Of a stretch of 64,000 nt of DNA, positions 43,730 to 52,716 are shown in pieces. The notes under the pieces were generated by a model. The model saw only the letters and a list, made by a program, of their open reading frames with translations. It did no database searches and was not told the origin of the DNA. The number at the start of each line of letters is the position of its first letter. Positions within the stretch are counted from its first letter, which is position 1. Made by a program: the position numbers and the translations under genes. Source of the stretch: Halobacillus dabanensis (lineage in GTDB: Bacteria > Bacillota > Bacilli > Bacillales > Halobacillaceae); contig NZ_FOSB01000007.1 in NCBI RefSeq assembly GCF_900114165.1, positions 1-64,000 on the forward strand, given 5' to 3'.

Positions 43730-44437
43730 CTATTTTTCAAACTTTTTGTTCCTATGTTTTCTAATAAACCAAATGCTGATGATCCCTATGACGACGGCCA
43801 CACAGCCAACCAAAATAGCGATATTTCGCACATTCGGCACATTCATTTCTACCATGATATCCGTCGTTCCCGCCGCTTGAATGTCCCATTGCAATACATT
43901 CCCTTCCACCCGATCCGCGTTATGAGATTTAGGGGATATAGGAAGATCAAGGGTGAACGAAAGGTCCAGCTGGTCCGCAACTAGCGTCTGCATCCCGCCA
44001 AGCACACCGGAATTGGAAAGATCGATTTCTGCTTCCGCTTTATATGTATTTATAAATATCCCACTCTCTGTGGTCATATTAACAGGGACCTCACCGATCG
44101 CAGGCGAGGCTCCGGCCTCTGTCAGACCGCCAGAAACCGGGAGAATGTCCATTTCTTGAATATCATCGAAACTCTTAATCGCCCGAAAACCAATATAGCC
44201 ATCTTCTTCGTAAGGTTCCACTTCATAGCCCTTAGCTTCCAACTCCTGATTAGCAGATTCGATCATTCCCTGAGCACGGCTGCCAAAACGCTCCACTGTC
44301 TCTTCATCAACTCCTATTGTAACCGTGTGCTCCCCGCTTCCGTCTTTATTGACCTTCAAGCGTAAATCCCCTTCTACACAAGCCGTCAAAAAAAGCAATA
44401 ACAAGATAAGCGAAAATACCATTCTTTTTCTTTGCAT
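43730..44437 (-). CDS. DUF3153/LppM-like lipoprotein with C-terminal membrane helix
   Basis: A 235-residue lipoprotein: signal peptide with lipobox LTAC (Cys20), a LppM-type domain beginning EGDLRLKVNKDGSGEHTVTIG, and a C-terminal transmembrane helix (NIAILVGCVAVVIGIISIWFI) with a basic tail. It is thus anchored at both ends on the outer face of the membrane. The DUF3153 family has no established role in Firmicutes. It starts at ATG 44437. The gap to the next minus-strand gene suggests a separate transcript. Confidence 0.82.
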   Translation of the reverse strand: MQRKRMVFSLILLLLFLTACVEGDLRLKVNKDGSGEHTVTIGVDEETVERFGSRAQGMIESANQELEAKGYEVEPYEEDGYIGFRAIKSFDDIQEMDILPVSGGLTEAGASPAIGEVPVNMTTESGIFINTYKAEAEIDLSNSGVLGGMQTLVADQLDLSFTLDLPISPKSHNADRVEGNVLQWDIQAAGTTDIMVEMNVPNVRNIAILVGCVAVVIGIISIWFIRKHRNKKFEK

Positions 44438-44604
44438 GAGTAGAACACCTCTCTTAATCCTAAATATGTAAGCTTTTTCATTTATATGATGATGGAATAT
44501 TCGTTAAAACTTACGGGATTTATAAAAAAGCCTGTCATTCGTTTTTTATATTGAATTTTTACTACTGAGCGTATAAAATTAGAAAAAAATAAGGAAGTGA
44601 CCTT

Positions 44605-45573
44605 TTGAACCACCTTTGCAATAAACTAAAGAACCTGTGTCAAGAGTGGAGCGAACTCCATTCCCTCTCTCTATCCCTCGTTTTCTTTAATAGTCCTAAC
44701 GATTTTCAGACCGCTTTCCTTCGCCCGAAAACGAAGGAGATTCATATAAACAAAGCACACCTCCATACGGATGATCCTTTTTATACTTTAGCCCATGAGG
44801 TCGGACACGCGATTGATTTTGAAAAGACCGGTCGTTTCTCCCAAATCGCAGCGTCGTTTCAAGAAGCCCAGTCCCACCTTACCCGAACTAATGATTTGGA
44901 AGCGATGAGAAAGGCTTATCGAAAACACATTCAATGGCAATATGAAGCGGAAGTGAAGGCCTGGGTTCTCGCGGAAAAATTATTGATTCGGTCTAACCTA
45001 CTGATTGACTCAGAGGCATTCCATAAAGAAAAAGAACTGTCGCTTGCTTCTTACCGTTTTGCATATCCCCGTACATATAAGCGGATGCACACCGCCTTTC
45101 AAATGAGGCAGGCATTCGACCATCTCGGGTATAAAGGGTCGCGCCTGCGTTTCGTAACTCAATCGAATGAATCTACACAATACATTGCTGAACAAGACCA
45201 GCTGATCATCGGCTGTGGCGCTGTCCGCACCCGATGTCCGGAAGGGATGCGCAGCTTTCAATTCGGAATCTTTGATGCTCTTTACCACAAGGCATCTGTG
45301 ATCAAAGGCGACAACCAGTCTTTTGAACGGGAAGCTATAAGCCTTGGGAAAGAAGTACCTTCTTCTCGATTAAAGAGGAAGAGAGTTCGGTTAGTGTTTC
45401 GGATGAGGGAGCTGGAGAAAAAACGCAGGCAGTTGGTCCTCCGGCAAGTGTCTGTCATCGATTCCGCTCTGATCGCTTTTTTAGATAAGAAAAAAAGAGA
45501 GACAGAAAAAATTATCCGTTCCTATGAATCGATGTGGGCAAACACCACCTTTCCGAAAAATAATTCTGCGTAA
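44605..45573 (+). CDS. Putative HExxH zinc metallopeptidase
   Basis: A 322-residue protein with FYTLAHEVGHAIDFEKTG, a gluzincin-like H-E-x-x-H motif (His64, Glu65, His68) of the kind found in ImmA/IrrE-type peptidases. The C-terminal third is strongly basic and probably coiled (LKRKRVRLVFRMRELEKKRRQ). No signal peptide is seen. It starts at TTG 44605 with AAGGAAG eight bases upstream. No XRE regulator or phage gene is adjacent, so the usual ImmA context is missing. Function unknown. Confidence 0.65.
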   Translation: MNHLCNKLKNLCQEWSELHSLSLSLVFFNSPNDFQTAFLRPKTKEIHINKAHLHTDDPFYTLAHEVGHAIDFEKTGRFSQIAASFQEAQSHLTRTNDLEAMRKAYRKHIQWQYEAEVKAWVLAEKLLIRSNLLIDSEAFHKEKELSLASYRFAYPRTYKRMHTAFQMRQAFDHLGYKGSRLRFVTQSNESTQYIAEQDQLIIGCGAVRTRCPEGMRSFQFGIFDALYHKASVIKGDNQSFEREAISLGKEVPSSRLKRKRVRLVFRMRELEKKRRQLVLRQVSVIDSALIAFLDKKKRETEKIIRSYESMWANTTFPKNNSA

Positions 45574-45720
45574 TGGTTTATTCCCAAGTAAGGCTACCGG
45601 TTTTCATAGAAGCACCTTTACTTTCATTTTACCATTATCAAGTAAAATATTGGATGTAAGGGGTCACCTTTTTGCATGATAACCCCCCACGTGGAAATGA
45701 TAAATGCAGGAGGGATTAAC

Positions 45721-46062
45721 ATGACCGATTTAACCATTGAGGAATTCAACCAGCTTTTGCAACAATGGCAAGGGGAAAACATTCGCATTCAAAAACACGA
45801 ACTTCGTGATGAAGACACAGTTACCATGAACTTACAGGAAATCTCCTACGAGACGAATACGAGGCGTTTGGACGACTACACCCCTATGCATGTATTGTTT
45901 TTGCATGGTCAGGGACAGACACAAACAAGCTTTCAAAATGCCCAGCCACTTCCTACCTCATATTATGAAATTCCACTGGAAGACTCGACTCGTTACCAAC
46001 ATTTGAATGATCGCTTCACCCTGGAAACGGAACGCGGCACGTACACAATTGAAAAAGAGTAA
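45721..46062 (+). CDS. Small conserved-looking protein of unknown function
   Basis: A 113-residue acidic soluble protein beginning MTDLTIEEFNQLLQQW and ending FTLETERGTYTIEKE. The alternation of polar and hydrophobic residues suggests a beta-rich fold. ATG 45721 has AGGAGGGATTAAC in front, so translation is well supported; the upstream frame to 45676 includes the ribosome binding site. I do not recognise the family. It follows the HExxH gene by 147 bp in the same direction. Confidence 0.65.
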   Translation: MTDLTIEEFNQLLQQWQGENIRIQKHELRDEDTVTMNLQEISYETNTRRLDDYTPMHVLFLHGQGQTQTSFQNAQPLPTSYYEIPLEDSTRYQHLNDRFTLETERGTYTIEKE

Positions 46063-46070
46063 TCGAATAG

Positions 46071-46097
46071 AGGGGCGCTATTTTGGCGCCCCTTTTT
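46071..46097 (+). terminator. Terminator after the 113-aa gene
   Basis: AGGGGCGC (46071-46078) pairs with GCGCCCCT (46086-46093), and five T follow. Confidence 0.85.
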
Positions 46098-46137
46098 CAG
46101 ACGATTCATACGCCCGATCTCCATCAATTATGCAAAA

Positions 46138-46165
46138 TAAAAAAACAGGGCTCCCTCCCTGTTTT
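46138..46165 (-). terminator. Terminator of the 119-aa gene
   Basis: AAAACAGGG (46142-46150) pairs with CCCTGTTTT (46157-46165); the plus-strand A run at 46138-46145 gives a T run on the minus strand. Confidence 0.75.
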
Positions 46166-46523
46166 AAAATTTATATCCGAACAATGCTACATCGACCGCA
46201 TCCACCCCTGTTACACTTTCTCCCATTGCTTTAATTGCGAGTCCAATCCCAGGCGCATTGTAGGTCCGATTGAACTTTTCCCCTGGATATAAGGTGAATG
46301 TATCAAGCAACAAAAAGCTGTCCCCATCGACTTTCATGATTAACTTAAACGTCACTGCCCCTTCTGACACCACCCGGTTCCCAGCCGCGACACGGATGGT
46401 ATAAAAAGGCTGGACATCCAACCCTTCCGGATAGGCTTCCGTCAGCTCGACCGTCTCCCCTTCTTCGATCACCTGGCCTTTTGGATCCGTGATAAAGAGA
46501 AGGTTATTGCCACGATTGGACAC
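46164..46523 (-). CDS. Small beta-rich protein of unknown function
   Basis: A 119-residue protein starting MSNRGNNLLFITDP and ending VDAVDVALFGYKF. It is rich in V, T, G and aromatic residues and probably all-beta (VTFKLIMKVDGDSFLLLDTFTLYPGEKFNRTY). No signal peptide is seen. It starts at ATG 46523 after GGGGGAGATGAGGTGTCC-like purines. I do not recognise a named family; it resembles small Bacillaceae proteins of unknown role. Confidence 0.6.
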   Translation of the reverse strand: MSNRGNNLLFITDPKGQVIEEGETVELTEAYPEGLDVQPFYTIRVAAGNRVVSEGAVTFKLIMKVDGDSFLLLDTFTLYPGEKFNRTYNAPGIGLAIKAMGESVTGVDAVDVALFGYKF

Positions 46524-46666
46524 CTCATCTCCCCCTGATAAACCTTAATGTTATATAGTATGAAGGAGGAGACTGATTCGGAAGAAAAACCTACGTCATG
46601 ACAGGTATTTCAATCTACTCAGGAGTGAATATGATATGCTATTTGTAATTATTGGAGGCGAATGAA

Positions 46667-47254
46667 ATGACGAAAGAAAAATATACCGTACATTATCCCA
46701 CCAAAAATCACATCCAGGGCATGTTGAATCTTAATTATAAAATCTATCCGGAAGATTGGCATGTCTCCCCTGTTTTTGTTGAAAGAGTGATGAATAAGAA
46801 TCCGTATGTTTACAGGATTATAGAGGTGGACGGTGAGGTGAAAGGCATTTACAGCATGTTCCCTCTCAATCAAGAAGTATACGAAGCTATTTTATCGGGA
46901 GAGATGGACGAAAAACACCTGGATTCATACATCCTTGATTACGCCTCTTCAGAAGAAGCATATCTCTACTTCATCTCGATGATCGTGGATATTTATGATT
47001 CGGAAAGAAAAGCGTATGCCAAACAACTTATCAGAGATATTCCAAAGAGATTAAATGAGATAGAAACAATGGGAACGAACATTAAAGAAATCGGAGCCAT
47101 CGCAATTTCGGAGGAAGGGGAAAGAATCGCTTCTAAAATCGGCTTCGCATTTACAGGGAAGTATGTCTCTCATAAAGAAGAGAAATTCCCTGTGTTCAGG
47201 GGGCAAAAAGAAGATTTCACAGCATCGATACAAGAAGCAAACAAGAATAAATGA
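46667..47254 (+). CDS. GNAT-like acetyltransferase-fold protein
   Basis: A 195-residue protein with a GNAT-like layout: an N-terminal HIQGMLNLNYKIYPEDWHVSPVF, then RIIEVDGEVKGIYSMFPLN, and a C-terminal AIAISEEGERIASKIGFAFTGKYVSHKE. The acetyl-CoA loop (Q/R-x-x-G-x-G/A) is not evident, so catalysis is uncertain. ATG 46667 follows GGAGGCGAATGAA; TTG 46652 overlaps that site. Monocistronic. Confidence 0.6.
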   Translation: MTKEKYTVHYPTKNHIQGMLNLNYKIYPEDWHVSPVFVERVMNKNPYVYRIIEVDGEVKGIYSMFPLNQEVYEAILSGEMDEKHLDSYILDYASSEEAYLYFISMIVDIYDSERKAYAKQLIRDIPKRLNEIETMGTNIKEIGAIAISEEGERIASKIGFAFTGKYVSHKEEKFPVFRGQKEDFTASIQEANKNK

Positions 47255-47267
47255 CCCCCCTCCCTAA

Positions 47268-47319
47268 AGAAGCCAGAATTTACTTAGTACGATACCAAGT
47301 AAACCCCGGCTTCTTTTTT
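47268..47319 (+). terminator. Terminator after the GNAT-like gene
   Basis: AAAGAAGCC with TTTACTT pairs with AAGTAAA and GGCTTCTTT, ending in a T run. It also stands 50 bp from the 3' end of the convergent sucrose operon. Confidence 0.75.
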
Positions 47320-47368
47320 TCTGCTCATTTCCCATTTCTGTCGTACCAGGTCATACATATTTTGGAAA

Positions 47369-48820
47369 TTAAAACACTTGGTTAAGCTTCCATTTTTTCA
47401 TATGGAAATCCGTTTGTCTGGAAGCTGTGAATTCGATGTTGTCATTGTTAGGGTCTGGGTAGAAACGAGCGGTAAACACTTTCTTTCCTTTATTAACAAA
47501 AACTTCGATGGACGAGGTATCCACAAAGATTTGTAAATCATTCAACTCCAGAAGCTTTGTTTGTCTCTTTTCCATCACACCATCCACATAACTTTTTCGT
47601 TCGACCGTAAAAATTTGTCGCTCCCTGGAATAGACGAGACGACCCGCACCACCGAATTCAATCGCAAACCATCCGTCTTTAACATCAATATCTTTCAACT
47701 GGACCTCGACAGCTTTCCCTTCGACTCCTTCGAGCTTGCGACATTCCTGATTCAGCTCCACTTCATGTTCCACAACTTCCTTTGAACGTAGGTTTTCCAG
47801 TTCCTTCACAGGAGTTTGATAGATCCTGCCATCTACAAGCGTCAATTCACGCGGCAGTGTCATGTTATGCAGCCACTGACGTTCGACAGTCGGGTGGTCT
47901 TGTTCGTTTTGGTCCGGGACACTCATCCAAGCGAACATCAACCTGCGACCATGCTCGTCCTCTGTTGTCTGTGGTGCATAAAAGTCAAAGCCCTGATCAA
48001 GCTCATAGAAATCACCGTGATCAAAAGTCACCTCTTCCGTATCAAACTTCCCTACAACATAACCGGCCTGATAGGTGTTCTGATATTTCATTCCCTCCGG
48101 TTCCAACCCTTGTGGGGAGAAAACGAGAACGTCTTGATCAGCTAATCCAAACAAATCTGGGCATTCGAACATATATCCGAAATCACCAAGCTGCCCTTTT
48201 CCGCCGCCTGCTATAATGCCAAGGTGTTTCCAGTCCTGTACATTATCAGACGAAAAGAGCGCAACAGCACCTTTTAATTCTTCGGTTTGTGCACCGACAA
48301 CCATATAATACGTACCGTCCTGCTCCCACACTTTCGGGTCACGGAAATGAGCCGTGTACCCTTCCGGCAGATGGATGACAGGACCTTTTTTGTCAAAATG
48401 AATGCCGTCATTTGAAGTCGCTAAGCATTGATATGTTTCACGATTCCCTTCTTCATCCTTCACGTTCCCTGTATAAAAGACGAACAATTCCCCGTTATAG
48501 TCAATGGCACTCCCTGAGTAGCAGCCATTTTCCTCAAACCATTCCGCTGGAGTAAGTGCGATATCTTCGTGCTGCCAGTTCACCAGATCTTGAGATGTGT
48601 AATGACCCCAAAATTTTGCACCATGTCCCGCGTGAAAAGGCATCCATTGATAGAAAAGGTGATACGTTCCTTTCCAATGAACCCAGCCGTTCGGGTCATT
48701 CAGCAAACCGACGGGTGGCATCAAGTGATAATGCAGTCGGTAAGGATCGAGATCGACCTGTTCCTGGTATTTTTCTATTTCTTCATAGGCAGCCTGACGT
48801 AACTCTTGATCTTTACTCAT
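47369..48820 (-). CDS. scrB: Sucrose-6-phosphate hydrolase (GH32)
   Basis: A 483-residue GH32 invertase that splits sucrose-6-phosphate into glucose-6-phosphate and fructose. The nucleophile Asp42 in LLNDPNGW, transition-state Asp in FRDPKVW and acid/base Glu in FECPDLF are present, followed by a C-terminal beta-sandwich. It lacks a signal peptide, as expected for the PTS-linked enzyme. It starts at ATG 48820 after AAGGAGAGG, 18 bp behind the fructokinase gene, and is the last gene of the operon. Confidence 0.95.
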   Translation of the reverse strand: MSKDQELRQAAYEEIEKYQEQVDLDPYRLHYHLMPPVGLLNDPNGWVHWKGTYHLFYQWMPFHAGHGAKFWGHYTSQDLVNWQHEDIALTPAEWFEENGCYSGSAIDYNGELFVFYTGNVKDEEGNRETYQCLATSNDGIHFDKKGPVIHLPEGYTAHFRDPKVWEQDGTYYMVVGAQTEELKGAVALFSSDNVQDWKHLGIIAGGGKGQLGDFGYMFECPDLFGLADQDVLVFSPQGLEPEGMKYQNTYQAGYVVGKFDTEEVTFDHGDFYELDQGFDFYAPQTTEDEHGRRLMFAWMSVPDQNEQDHPTVERQWLHNMTLPRELTLVDGRIYQTPVKELENLRSKEVVEHEVELNQECRKLEGVEGKAVEVQLKDIDVKDGWFAIEFGGAGRLVYSRERQIFTVERKSYVDGVMEKRQTKLLELNDLQIFVDTSSIEVFVNKGKKVFTARFYPDPNNDNIEFTASRQTDFHMKKWKLNQVF

Positions 48821-48838
48821 CGATTCCTCTCCTTACTT

Positions 48839-49780
48839 TTACAGCTGTTTTTTCACTTCTTCCAATCTAGGAAGGGCGGTCATGGCACCTTTCGTGGAAG
48901 CTGCCAAGGCACCAGAAACAGAAGAAAACTTCGCCATCTCCACCGCTTCAGCAAGCGTCATTTCCTTGATGTCACCATTGTATTCGTTCAAAGAATACAG
49001 CATTCCGGAAACAAAGGCGTCACCGGCACCTGTTGTATCCACCGCTTTCACCTTCCTGGCCGGTACATGCTCAAAACCGTCAGAGGTACAAACATAACTG
49101 CCATTTGCCCCCATTGTGATGAGAGTAAGAGGAATATCATAGGCGGAGAGCTTCTCAAGTCCACTCTGCATGTCTGTTTCACCAGTGATGAATTCAAGTT
49201 CTTCTTCAGATATTTTCAGAAAATCCGCTTCTCCCAGCATCGATGCAATCGTCTCACGTGCCTGATCTTCGGAACTCCAAAGCGGTAAACGCAAATTCGG
49301 ATCATAAGAGACAATCATTCCTTTTCGTTTAGCCAAAGAAACTGCATGACGCGTCGCTTCCTTAACCGTGTCTCCAATCATGGAAATCGAACCGAAGTGA
49401 AGCACTTTGTGGTCATCAAAATCAACATCCTCAATTTCAGCCGGCTCTAGGAACTGATCGGCGCTTGGATTTATATAAAAATCAAAGCTGCGCTCTCCGT
49501 AAGCGGCATTCGTGACAAAAACAACTCCTGTCCGCACATCCGGCGTCAATAACATGCGGTGTGTCTGTACCCCATACTCATCTAACGTCGTCTTCAAAAA
49601 GCGCCCTAATACATCTTCCCCGACTTTACCTAAAAATGTAGACTTCGCACCAAGTCTGGCTACCCCTACTGCTACGTTCGCCGGAGCACCACCTGGGCTT
49701 TTTTGATAGTTCGTGTTCGTTGGATCTAATGGAATAAAGTCGATCAATGCTTCACCGAGCGAGATGATACCTTTTTTCAT
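48839..49780 (-). CDS. scrK: Fructokinase, PfkB family
   Basis: A 313-residue ribokinase-family sugar kinase with GEALIDFIP and GGAPANVAVGVARLG at the N-terminus and the catalytic DTTGAGDAFVSGMLY. It phosphorylates the fructose released by the hydrolase. The substrate is inferred from its place between the sucrose PTS and sucrose-6-P hydrolase. It starts at ATG 49780 after GGAGGAGG. Confidence 0.93.
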   Translation of the reverse strand: MKKGIISLGEALIDFIPLDPTNTNYQKSPGGAPANVAVGVARLGAKSTFLGKVGEDVLGRFLKTTLDEYGVQTHRMLLTPDVRTGVVFVTNAAYGERSFDFYINPSADQFLEPAEIEDVDFDDHKVLHFGSISMIGDTVKEATRHAVSLAKRKGMIVSYDPNLRLPLWSSEDQARETIASMLGEADFLKISEEELEFITGETDMQSGLEKLSAYDIPLTLITMGANGSYVCTSDGFEHVPARKVKAVDTTGAGDAFVSGMLYSLNEYNGDIKEMTLAEAVEMAKFSSVSGALAASTKGAMTALPRLEEVKKQL

Positions 49781-49889
49781 TTTTCAGCCTCCTCCAAAAG
49801 TCATTCTATTGTTATTATCTTGCATTCCTCTATACAAAACAAATCCTTACCAGCTCCATCCGCCAGTAAGGACTTGTGCCCCTGTTCCT

Positions 49890-51263
49890 TTACTTCACTT
49901 CTTCTTTCCATCCAAGAAGCAATGTAGCAATAACAGCGCCACCAATGGCTATCAAGCAACCGATGCCATAGTTAATTGGATCCTGTGCAATCGCGAACAT
50001 CGGTAAACCAGTCAAGCCAATTCCATTCGCCATCACCTGCGTGAACACCACGTACGCTCCCCCAAGCGCACCACCGATAGCTGCACCGATGAATGGGCGA
50101 CGGTGTTTCAAGTTAACACCGAAAATTGCCGGTTCTGTAATCCCAAGAAAAGCAGAGATTCCAGCTGGAAGAGCAATTTCCTTTGTCTTTTTGTTTTTCG
50201 TCTTAAAAAAGACCGCTAACGTTGCCCCACCTTGGGCTACGTTGGCCATCGCCCAGATTGGCAGTAAGTAGTTCCCGCCGACATTCAAGAGTTCCGCTTC
50301 AATCGCGTGGAAACTGTGATGAACCCCTGTCAGTACGATGGTAGAGTACAACCCACCAAAGATGAGACCGGCAATCGGCCCAGCCGTCTCATAGACAATA
50401 CCAAGGACAGAAGTCAAACCATTACCGAGCATGCGCCCAAGTGGTCCTACGACCAATAAAGCAACAAAACCGGTGAAAATGACCGTCAAGAACGGTGTCA
50501 GCAATAGATCGATCGCATTTGGTACAATTTTCCGGAAACCTTGCTCCATCTTCGCCATTACATAGACTGTTAAAAGAACTGGAATGACTGTTCCTTGGTA
50601 ACCGAGCATTTCTACCCCGAAACCGAGAAAATCAAGTGTTTCCGGCTGTGCATCAGAAAGTCCCCACGGATTCAAAAGGGACGGGTGGGTCATAATTCCA
50701 CCGATGACAGCACCTAAGTAAGTATTCCCGCCAAATTCCTTGGCAGCACTAAAACCGATCAGAATCGGCAGAATGATAAAGGAAGCAGAAGAGAACATGT
50801 CCAGCATGACGAACATGCCACTCTCCGGGTCTACCCAGTTGTACGTATTCATCAGACCGAGTAGTCCCATCAACATACCTGCAGCCACAATCGCCGGGAT
50901 AATAGGGACGAAGATGTTAGAAAGCGTCCGGGCGAAACGAGCGAACGGATTCATTTTTCGTTTCGCTGCATCTTTATGGGAGACGTCTTTTCCACCTTCC
51001 TCTTCTTCCATCGAAACTCCTACAAGTGGACCAAAGTGAGCAAAAACTTTATTTACCGTACCTGTTCCGAAAATGATCTGGAACTGCCCGGAACTTGAAA
51101 AGGCCCCTTTTACGCCATCAAGTTCTTCAATGGCTGATTTATCAATTTGACTCTCGTCATCAATAACGAGACGGAGACGTGTGGCACAATGAGTGGCACT
51201 TACAACATTGGCCTTTCCACCTAGCAATGGAACCAGCTTTTCTGCTACTTCTTTATGATTCAT
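49890..51263 (-). CDS. scrA: Sucrose-specific PTS transporter, EIIBC
   Basis: A 457-residue PTS permease: EIIB domain with phosphorylation Cys26 (SATHCATRLRLV), then the EIIC domain of about ten helices with GITEPAIFGVNLKHR. There is no EIIA domain, so EIIA must come from another PTS, as with Bacillus SacP. It starts at ATG 51263 behind AGGGGG. It is first in the operon, downstream of a RAT/terminator controlled by the adjacent SacT-like protein. Confidence 0.95.
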   Translation of the reverse strand: MNHKEVAEKLVPLLGGKANVVSATHCATRLRLVIDDESQIDKSAIEELDGVKGAFSSSGQFQIIFGTGTVNKVFAHFGPLVGVSMEEEEGGKDVSHKDAAKRKMNPFARFARTLSNIFVPIIPAIVAAGMLMGLLGLMNTYNWVDPESGMFVMLDMFSSASFIILPILIGFSAAKEFGGNTYLGAVIGGIMTHPSLLNPWGLSDAQPETLDFLGFGVEMLGYQGTVIPVLLTVYVMAKMEQGFRKIVPNAIDLLLTPFLTVIFTGFVALLVVGPLGRMLGNGLTSVLGIVYETAGPIAGLIFGGLYSTIVLTGVHHSFHAIEAELLNVGGNYLLPIWAMANVAQGGATLAVFFKTKNKKTKEIALPAGISAFLGITEPAIFGVNLKHRRPFIGAAIGGALGGAYVVFTQVMANGIGLTGLPMFAIAQDPINYGIGCLIAIGGAVIATLLLGWKEEVK

Positions 51264-51290
51264 GATATTTTCCCCCTTTTTTTGGACAAT

Positions 51291-51373
51291 AAAAAAGACC
51301 TAAAACGCGCACAGTACGCACAGGTAAGTCGAATACACGAGTTACCTCTGTCACTCTACACATTTTAGGTCTT
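51291..51373 (-). terminator. Sucrose operon leader terminator
   Basis: On the minus strand AGACCTAAAAT (from 51373) pairs with the GTTTTAGGTCT that precedes a T6 run at 51296-51291, about 30 bp upstream of scrA. The left arm shares bases with the RAT sequence, so the two structures exclude each other. Confidence 0.88.
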
Positions 51374-51397
51374 GCCTGCTTAAACAGTAACAATCCT
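51364..51397 (-). promoter_or_regulatory. RAT antiterminator sequence (SacT/SacY target)
   Basis: On the minus strand the sequence reads AGGATTGTTACTGTTTAAGC, continuing AGGCAAGACCTAAA. This is nearly identical to the ribonucleic antiterminator bound by SacT/SacY/LicT CAT domains. Its 3' part overlaps the terminator stem. It should allow transcription of scrA-K-B only when the antiterminator is active, that is with sucrose. Confidence 0.93.
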
Positions 51398-51425
51398 ACA
51401 ATATTAAGCTTTTAACACTTCTTAG

Positions 51426-51452
51426 TCTATATCATGTAAGCGTTACCGTCAA
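51426..51452 (-). promoter_or_regulatory. scrAKB promoter with overlapping cre
   Basis: On the minus strand TTGACG (51452-51447) and TATAGA (51431-51426) form a promoter with a short 15-bp spacer. Within the spacer ATGTAAGCGTTACCG (51434-51448) matches the cre consensus in all but the last position; it is close to palindromic. CcpA binding there would block the polymerase, giving glucose repression on top of antitermination. Confidence 0.65.
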
Positions 51453-51552
51453 CGCTTTTATCACAAAATTTTTCTTGCACTGTCTGCCCCTCTGAGCTCA
51501 GAGACCGTGAGTATTCCTCTCAAGGAGGTGGGTGAAATTCGGACGTTTCCCT

Positions 51553-52380
51553 TTATGCCCTTAAAAGCCGTTGAATGTGCAAAGCGATGTAGGCGATCTC
51601 GGAATCTGGAAAAGTAATCCCGTATTCTTCTTTTAAATACCGCGCTACCTCAGCCGATGTTTCATAAGCTTCTTTATACTTTGTTTGAATTAAATCGAGC
51701 ATATCTTCATCAATCGGTTCAAAGTTACTGCCTTCCTCGACTCTATTCAAGGCAAAACGCAGATGAGTGATCAATCGCTGATAGTTAATACTCGTATCCT
51801 CAATTGTAATTCCTACGGTCTCTTCGACTTTCTCAACGAAATCACGGAGTACCGTCGCCGTTTGAAGGGATTCACTCATGGATGGTGAGTCCATCTTAGC
51901 AGTATGGACGTGGAGAGCGATATGAGCGACTTCATCCATTGGAATATCGACCCCCAGTTCTTTCTTTATCTCCTCCTTAGCCCACATCCCGACATCGAAT
52001 TCTTTTTTATAAAGGAACTTAATTTCATTCGTCAATTTATTTTGAATAGGGAATCCTTGCTCGAGCCTCTCAAGCGCAAAGGATAAGTGGTCCGTCAAAG
52101 CGATATGAATATGATCATTTAGCGGCGCCTCTAAATATCCCTCTGCATGGCTGATGATACGCTCTGCAATGTCAATATGTTTCTCAGGCAGCGTCGCTAA
52201 GATTTGTTGGAACTTCTCTGATGACTTATCGCGCAAGAGGAAAACCTTTTCTACTTTACTTTTCGGTACAATGTCGTTACGCTTTTTTTGAAAGGCGATT
52301 CCCTTGCCCATCACGATTTTTTCTTGGGATCCATCATAGACAACGACAGCGTTATTGTTCAAAATTCTAAAAATACGCAT
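51553..52380 (-). CDS. sacT: BglG-family antiterminator (SacT-like)
   Basis: A 275-residue RNA-binding antiterminator: CAT domain (residues 1-55, RILNNNAVVVYDGSQEKIVMGKGIAFQKK) and two PRD domains with the phosphorylatable histidines in HAEGYL, LTDHLSFAL, IALHVHTA, LITHLRFAL and IALHIQR. EI/HPr and the sucrose PTS control its activity. It lies directly upstream of the RAT it should bind. It starts at ATG 52380 after GGAGGG. Confidence 0.93.
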   Translation of the reverse strand: MRIFRILNNNAVVVYDGSQEKIVMGKGIAFQKKRNDIVPKSKVEKVFLLRDKSSEKFQQILATLPEKHIDIAERIISHAEGYLEAPLNDHIHIALTDHLSFALERLEQGFPIQNKLTNEIKFLYKKEFDVGMWAKEEIKKELGVDIPMDEVAHIALHVHTAKMDSPSMSESLQTATVLRDFVEKVEETVGITIEDTSINYQRLITHLRFALNRVEEGSNFEPIDEDMLDLIQTKYKEAYETSAEVARYLKEEYGITFPDSEIAYIALHIQRLLRA

Positions 52381-52611
52381 GCTAGCCCTCCGGTTGAATC
52401 ATTACTTCTTAGATATTACCACGAAGAGCTGCCTTGAAGATATGATATTGGTTTATTCCTGTCTGAATAGAAAAAAGCCGTTTAGCCAGCCTATTAAAGA
52501 AGAGAGAAGAAATATTCAGCACATTTGCCATCAGTAACCACCAGTCCCCATTATTCATGAATAATATAATTTCCTGATGTGGACCTAATTTTCGACAGAT
52601 TTGTGTCTTTG

Positions 52612-52639
52612 TTGACAAACATTAGATTTTATATAATAA
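52612..52639 (+). promoter_or_regulatory. ahpC promoter
   Basis: TTGACA (52612-52617) and TAATAA (52634-52639), 16-bp spacer, with additional overlapping TATAAT. It lies about 80 bp upstream of ahpC. The rest of the 52381-52611 gap shows no gene. Confidence 0.6.
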
Positions 52640-52650
52640 TGGTTACTGAA

Positions 52651-52665
52651 TTAGAATTATTATAA
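52651..52665 (+). promoter_or_regulatory. PerR box of ahpCF
   Basis: TTAGAATTATTATAA matches the PerR consensus TTATAATTATTATAA in 14 of 15 positions. It lies just downstream of the expected transcription start, a repressing position. PerR uses Mn or Fe and releases DNA after peroxide oxidation, so ahpCF should be peroxide-inducible. Confidence 0.85.
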
Positions 52666-52716
52666 AAAGCTGCGTAAACATACGCTGCTTACAAACATTA
52701 CAGGAGGAATTCTACT

